Positions 60,618-64,000 of a DNA stretch of 64,000 nt are shown here, in pieces. The stretch is taken from the NCBI RefSeq assembly GCF_017876595.1, contig NZ_JAGIOG010000001.1, forward strand, positions 3,844,001 through 3,908,000, in the 5' to 3' direction. How positions within the stretch are numbered: position 1 is the first letter of the stretch; each line of letters opens with the position of its first letter. Both the position numbers and the translations under genes were made by a program. A model generated the notes under the pieces. It did not search any database and was not told the origin of the DNA. It was given only the letters and a program-made list of their open reading frames with translations. The DNA comes from Aeromicrobium fastidiosum (GTDB lineage: Bacteria; Actinomycetota; Actinomycetes; Propionibacteriales; Nocardioidaceae).

Positions 60618-62141
60618 GTGCCTGAGCCTTTCGCATCAATCGAACTTCCAGAGTGGGTATGGGACGGCGACCCCGCAGGGCTGCTCCGTGCGGCACGACT
60701 ACATAGCCAGCAGACCGGCCCGAACGCTTGGCGGATCGCGGCTGACGAGCGGCACCCTCTACGTAAGCATGCCAACCTGTTCGATCTACTCACCATTAGC
60801 CGTCCCGACCTTCCCAACCTACGCGACCGATGGAACCGCCTGTCGGAGATACAAGAAATCGTCCCGATAGCCCTGAACTCTGAGGCGACGGCAGCGCTCG
60901 CAAACCTCGGGCAAAAACTCGAGGGTTCATCGCAACTGATCGACATGGTCAACCATGCGCGCGCGGTAGCTTCTGTCGTTCAAGCCGAACACCTAGGCGA
61001 TCAGACCAGGCTGATTGCCGAGGGGCTGCGTCGAGTCGATGGCCCAGACGGATGGCCCGAGGTGTTCGCGAATGCGAGCGTACATCTGGTCCTTCGACAG
61101 CCTGAGTTGCTGACCAGACTCACTCTGCCCTCGCTAATATTGGGCGTGGAGGCGGGCATTACACGCCGAGAGCTAGCGGCGGCTGTGAGCGCCGATTCTG
61201 GCATCATCTTCGCGGCCGGGCACGGGCTCAAGACGGGCCTCTACACCTCCGAAGCGTATGTGCGGCCGCTGCTCGGGTCACTGAGCCCGGCTGTTTGGGG
61301 GTTCGCTGCAACGCGCAGCAAGGGGGTGATTATTTTTGGGCTCGGCCGGGCCATCAACGGAGCGCCGGGCGACTCATCGGAACTCCTTCAACTACTCACG
61401 TCCACCGAGCAACAGCGCCGCCCCTCCCTTCCGCAGATCGATGCTGCTGCGATCGCTGAAGCACTCAAGTGGTGGGTGGACCGGCTCGACCAACTGATGT
61501 CGTACGTGTCCGACCCAGCCGTGCACGTCGATGGGACTGGCAAGTACTCGGCCATCCGGCAGCTCGAAGCGACCCTGACCGTCGAACAGTTGTTTATTTC
61601 GATGGCTTCGCTTCAGGGTGCCTACCGCGACGCGAATGCCGCGCGCACCTTGGCGTTTACAGTGCTTGACAGTCTCTACCCATTCCTGGGCCGTTCTATG
61701 GAGCAAATGACAGACGCACGAAACGCGAGGGCGGTACTAGAGCGCGTACGGGGCACGATGAATAGGGATGCCGCCAAGCTCCTTCTACCAAACGCCGAGC
61801 GAGGTGTCGCTGCTTTAGACGATGTGGCCAGCGGTTTCTACGTCCGCCGGCGGACGGGTACCCCCGAAGTGGAATTGAGTTCGCCCGGCTACCGAGAGAG
61901 CATCTCGCCGGGCACTGCCGCAGCCCACTACGTGAAGGCAATCCGCAATTCCACCATGCACGGGCACCTAGGCAGGTCCGGCAAGAATAGGAGTCGAATC
62001 CAAGCCCTGCTCAGCCATCACGACGGGACGATCCCGGCCGATCTGGCACACATCGCCTGGCTGCACTTCCTCGACTTCATCGCGGATCCTGACCAAGTGC
62101 GGCTTCGCCTACTCAACAGCGGACGATTCTTCAAAAGCTGA
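60618..62141 (+). CDS. HEPN-motif protein (gene 2 of a pair), function unknown
   Basis: 507 residues starting at GTG 60618, 45 bp after gene 1. Long helical N-terminal and central parts without recognised domain; near the C-terminus AAHYVKAIRNSTMHGHLG holds R443-N-S-T-M-H448, a HEPN-type RNxxxH motif. It resembles large HEPN proteins only in motif and helix content. A two-gene RNA-targeting unit with the upstream protein is inferred, not shown. Confidence 0.65.
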   Translation: MPEPFASIELPEWVWDGDPAGLLRAARLHSQQTGPNAWRIAADERHPLRKHANLFDLLTISRPDLPNLRDRWNRLSEIQEIVPIALNSEATAALANLGQKLEGSSQLIDMVNHARAVASVVQAEHLGDQTRLIAEGLRRVDGPDGWPEVFANASVHLVLRQPELLTRLTLPSLILGVEAGITRRELAAAVSADSGIIFAAGHGLKTGLYTSEAYVRPLLGSLSPAVWGFAATRSKGVIIFGLGRAINGAPGDSSELLQLLTSTEQQRRPSLPQIDAAAIAEALKWWVDRLDQLMSYVSDPAVHVDGTGKYSAIRQLEATLTVEQLFISMASLQGAYRDANAARTLAFTVLDSLYPFLGRSMEQMTDARNARAVLERVRGTMNRDAAKLLLPNAERGVAALDDVASGFYVRRRTGTPEVELSSPGYRESISPGTAAAHYVKAIRNSTMHGHLGRSGKNRSRIQALLSHHDGTIPADLAHIAWLHFLDFIADPDQVRLRLLNSGRFFKS

Positions 62142-62150
62142 CTGCCCATG

Positions 62151-62333
62151 TCACGTTCGCTCTGCTGCGCCATAGATTTCGCGAAGTTCGGCCGTGTCGA
62201 CGCTAGCTCCCGTGCGGAGGATTGACCGCCATACCTTGGCGAGTTCCTGGCGACGAATCACCCTCGGGCTGTAGGGCGCGTGGCCTGTGCCCTGGTGCAA
62301 TCGAACGAAGCTGGCACAGGCAAGCCACTCCAT
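62151..62333 (-). CDS. Possible short ORF or gene remnant
   Basis: 60 residues from ATG 62333 (MEWLACASFVRLHQGTGH ... ELREIYGAAERT). The frame stays open upstream for about 34 further codons without a start, through a terminator-like hairpin, which fits a 5'-truncated remnant or chance. Nothing recognised; only weakly supported. Confidence 0.3.
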   Translation of the reverse strand: MEWLACASFVRLHQGTGHAPYSPRVIRRQELAKVWRSILRTGASVDTAELREIYGAAERT

Positions 62334-62352
62334 TGACCGGTGAACTGCATCA

Positions 62353-62384
62353 AAGCGGGCCCGATCAATTGGTCGGGCCCGCTT
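62353..62384. terminator. Strong intrinsic terminator
   Basis: 12-bp stem AAGCGGGCCCGA/TCGGGCCCGCTT with an 8-base loop, followed by TT and preceded by AA, so it can work on both strands. Downstream of the HEPN genes, inside a 665-bp region (62142-62806) that otherwise has only the short ORF above and fragments of coding-like sequence (for example a 24-codon frame at 62396-62470). Confidence 0.85.
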
Positions 62385-62649
62385 TTCAAACCGCTCTACG
62401 CAGGGAACGGCGACTCCACGAGTACGGCTTCCTCAGGCTCACCGGCGTCCTTGGGCTCCGCCGGGGGCATCGTGTCCTCCAACTTCTTCAGCCGTCCGCT
62501 GAAGCGGCTCGACCAGTGAACCCTTGCTCCCTAGTAGCTCTCCTTCAGATCCTCGGAGCCGCTGATCTCAGCGTCTCCGAGGATGAACAGGAACACCTGC
62601 CACTGCGCACGTGACAAATCGCCCGCGGTTCGAATACGGCAGCTTGCGA

Positions 62650-62820
62650 GGGAGCCGCGGGGATCCCTTGCTGGCGGCACCGGCAGGCGGCTTCGCCGCG
62701 GAACGGTGCCGCGGACGAGGGGCCCACTCGATTCACTCTGCTGGTTGAACTGAATGACAGAGCCCCGCTCGCCCAAAACCGGGGCGAGCGGGGCTCTGTC
62801 ATTCAGTGGAGCTGCGGGGA
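62650..62820. repeat. Right flank of ssrA island: hairpin module and ssrA 3' end
   Basis: Same order as at the left flank: GCGGGGATCCCTTGC, hairpin GCGGCACCG/CGGTGCCGC with inner GGCGGCTTCGCCG, GGCCCACTCGATTCA, a long hairpin, then TGGAGCTGCGGGGA (62807-62820), which is the ssrA 3' end itself. The two flanks keep hairpin positions while the arms differ in sequence. Confidence 0.75.
62750..62806 (-). terminator. ssrA terminator
   Basis: Perfect 25-bp stem (arms 62750-62774 and 62782-62806) with a 7-base loop, directly after the tmRNA 3' end on the minus strand. Unusually long for a terminator without a U-tract. Confidence 0.88.
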
Positions 62821-63173
62821 ATCGAACCCCGGTCCTACGGCGCTGAGTCAGGGCTTCTCCGGGTGCAGTCTGTCTGGACGATTTTCTCGGCCCCGGCGCT
62901 CGAACAGACGCGTCGCCGACAGGCCCAGTCACAGAAAAGTCCCGATCACACGCTGTGACGCCGTGTGACCAGCAAGCCTCCTAGATGAGACTGGCGATCC
63001 GGAGCGGAGACGCCCCCGGGCCAGCCCTTCACTTATCGCTTAAGCAGCGAGAGCGAAGTCAGTGCGCTTGGAATCGGCACTTGTTGGTTTCCAGAGATCG
63101 TTAAAGAGATAACCCTGGATCCTCTACCCGCTTCACCTGAATCGAACGACCTTAGTCGAAACCGATCAGCCCC
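62807..63173 (-). ncRNA. ssrA: tmRNA (transfer-messenger RNA)
   Basis: 367 nt on the minus strand. 5' GGGGCTG pairs with 3' CAGCTCC to form the tRNA-like acceptor; the T arm GGGGTTCGATTCCCC is present and CCA is not encoded. The tag reading frame at 63078-63040 encodes ADSKRTDFALAA then TAA, a typical actinobacterial tag. It rescues stalled ribosomes and marks the product for proteolysis. The 3' end is the likely attachment site of the island on its left. Confidence 0.97.
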
Positions 63174-63300
63174 TCTTGAGTTGTCAATCACGACCCCACC
63201 ATCGGGCCGTCACATCATCCTACTCCTTCTCAACCACGCATCCGAGTGGCGCATTCCCGGGCGCGAGTGGCGCGGTCTCGCGGGACACACCGTCCCAGAA

Positions 63301-64000
63301 TCACAGTTCTGCGCCAGTCGCGGTGCCACTCGCGGGGGTGGGGGCGACCTTGTGGCCGTGGATGAGGCCGGCGGCGCACGCCGCGGCGAGCACCAGCATG
63401 CCGACGCAGATCAGCGTCCCGGTGCGGAAGCCCGGGCCGAACACCGCCGGATCGGCGAAGTCCTTGCCCGCGATGCCGGCGATCGGCGGGATCGCCGCGA
63501 CCGCCAGCAGCGACGCCGTGCGGGCGACCGCGTTGTTGATGCCCGAGGCGATGCCGGTCTGCTGCATCGGCGCGGCGGCCAGCACGGCTGTCGTGAGGGG
63601 TGCCACCAGCACCGTGATGCCGATGCCGAAGACGATCGAGGCCGGCAGCACGTCGGTCCAGAAGCTGGCACCCTCGCCGATGCGCAGCATCAGCAGCAGA
63701 CCCACCGCAGCGATGAGGGGCCCGAACGTCATGGGCCAGCGCGGACCGATGCGCGAACCCAACGCCCCGGCGCGCGACGAGAACAGCAGCATGATGATCG
63801 TCATCGGCACACTGGCCAGACCGGCCAGCAGCGGCGAGAAGCCCGACACGTACTGCAGCTGCTGCACCAGCATGAACCCTGAGGCCGCGAGCGCCCCGTA
63901 GATCGCGAACGTGCAGATGTTGGCCGCCGTGAAGATGCGATCGGCGAACAGACCGAGCGGCACGAGGGCGTGCGGTGTCACCTTCTGGTGCACGACGAAC
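63301..64000 (-). CDS. MFS transporter (DHA2 type), C-terminal part
   Basis: The window holds the last about 233 residues; the gene extends beyond the right edge. Six to seven hydrophobic segments, with VFGIGITVLVAPLTTAVLAA and GIASGINNAVARTAS typical of 14-TM drug exporters (EmrB/QacA). It exports small molecules using the proton gradient; substrate unknown. Its stop is 127 bp from the 5' end of ssrA. Confidence 0.85.
   Translation of the reverse strand, partial: FVVHQKVTPHALVPLGLFADRIFTAANICTFAIYGALAASGFMLVQQLQYVSGFSPLLAGLASVPMTIIMLLFSSRAGALGSRIGPRWPMTFGPLIAAVGLLLMLRIGEGASFWTDVLPASIVFGIGITVLVAPLTTAVLAAAPMQQTGIASGINNAVARTASLLAVAAIPPIAGIAGKDFADPAVFGPGFRTGTLICVGMLVLAAACAAGLIHGHKVAPTPASGTATGAEL

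Noticed and set aside
62531..62932. 133-codon frame crossing the ssrA end
   Set aside because: It overlaps the tmRNA 3' end and its terminator, which are clearly real RNA features.

Overview
The window is high-GC actinobacterial chromosome. Tandem overlapping start/stop codons, GTG/TTG starts, a mycothiol-dependent-reductase homologue, glucosyl-3-phosphoglycerate synthase and the tmRNA tag ADSKRTDFALAA all fit Actinomycetia. A Nocardioidaceae member such as Aeromicrobium is my best guess, from general resemblance only. One block, about 45.9-62.8 kb, is visibly richer in A+T and looks acquired.

Layout. (1) 1-10.7 kb: a leftward myo-inositol operon (IolE/H-like isomerase, iolC, aldolase, iolB, iolD, mmsA/iolA, then a sugar ABC importer running off the left edge). 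It is faced by a divergent GntR regulator, and three regularly spaced palindromes lie between them. (2) 10.7-31.6 kb: two START-like proteins, a lipase, trigger factor, a two-component system with a divergent proline-rich exported protein, PhoD phosphatase, a methyltransferase, tRNA-Pro, a small P-loop kinase, tRNA-Gly with a duplicated 3' end, a possible nuclease-fold protein, an SpoIIE phosphatase, Nei, RpiB, a TagF-like transferase, an esterase, an Rv2466c-like DsbA protein, a YbdK-type ligase and PepN. This is an expanded version of the pepN-Rv2466c-rpiB-nei-tig neighbourhood of other actinobacteria. (3) 31.6-45.9 kb: a secreted lipase, folP2-gpgS, an NMO-like oxidoreductase, a TetR/acyl-CoA dehydrogenase/SDR set, MscS-globin, a thioesterase, an acyl-CoA carboxylase pair and a FabG/phosphotransferase/TetR operon. 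Several palindromic operators are visible.

(4) 45.9-62.8 kb: a genomic island at the 3' end of ssrA (tmRNA). It is bounded by two related modules of about 160-170 bp, each carrying a sequence like the ssrA 3' end and two hairpins whose arms differ while their pairing is kept. Inside are two small HTH proteins, a 4001-residue RHS/YD-repeat protein with Kelch, LamG, RCC1 and glycine-rich inserts and a TNT-like C-terminal toxin domain, a 93-residue GTGA-coupled gene (candidate immunity), a small lipoprotein, and two adjacent proteins that each carry a HEPN-type R-N-x3-H motif. No integrase is visible. (5) 62.8-64 kb: ssrA and the 3' part of an MFS exporter running off the right edge.

The most interesting parts are the RHS toxin with its coupled partner and the tandem HEPN genes. 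Both are cargo of an ssrA island and may be a competition/defence module. Their functions are inferred from motifs only.
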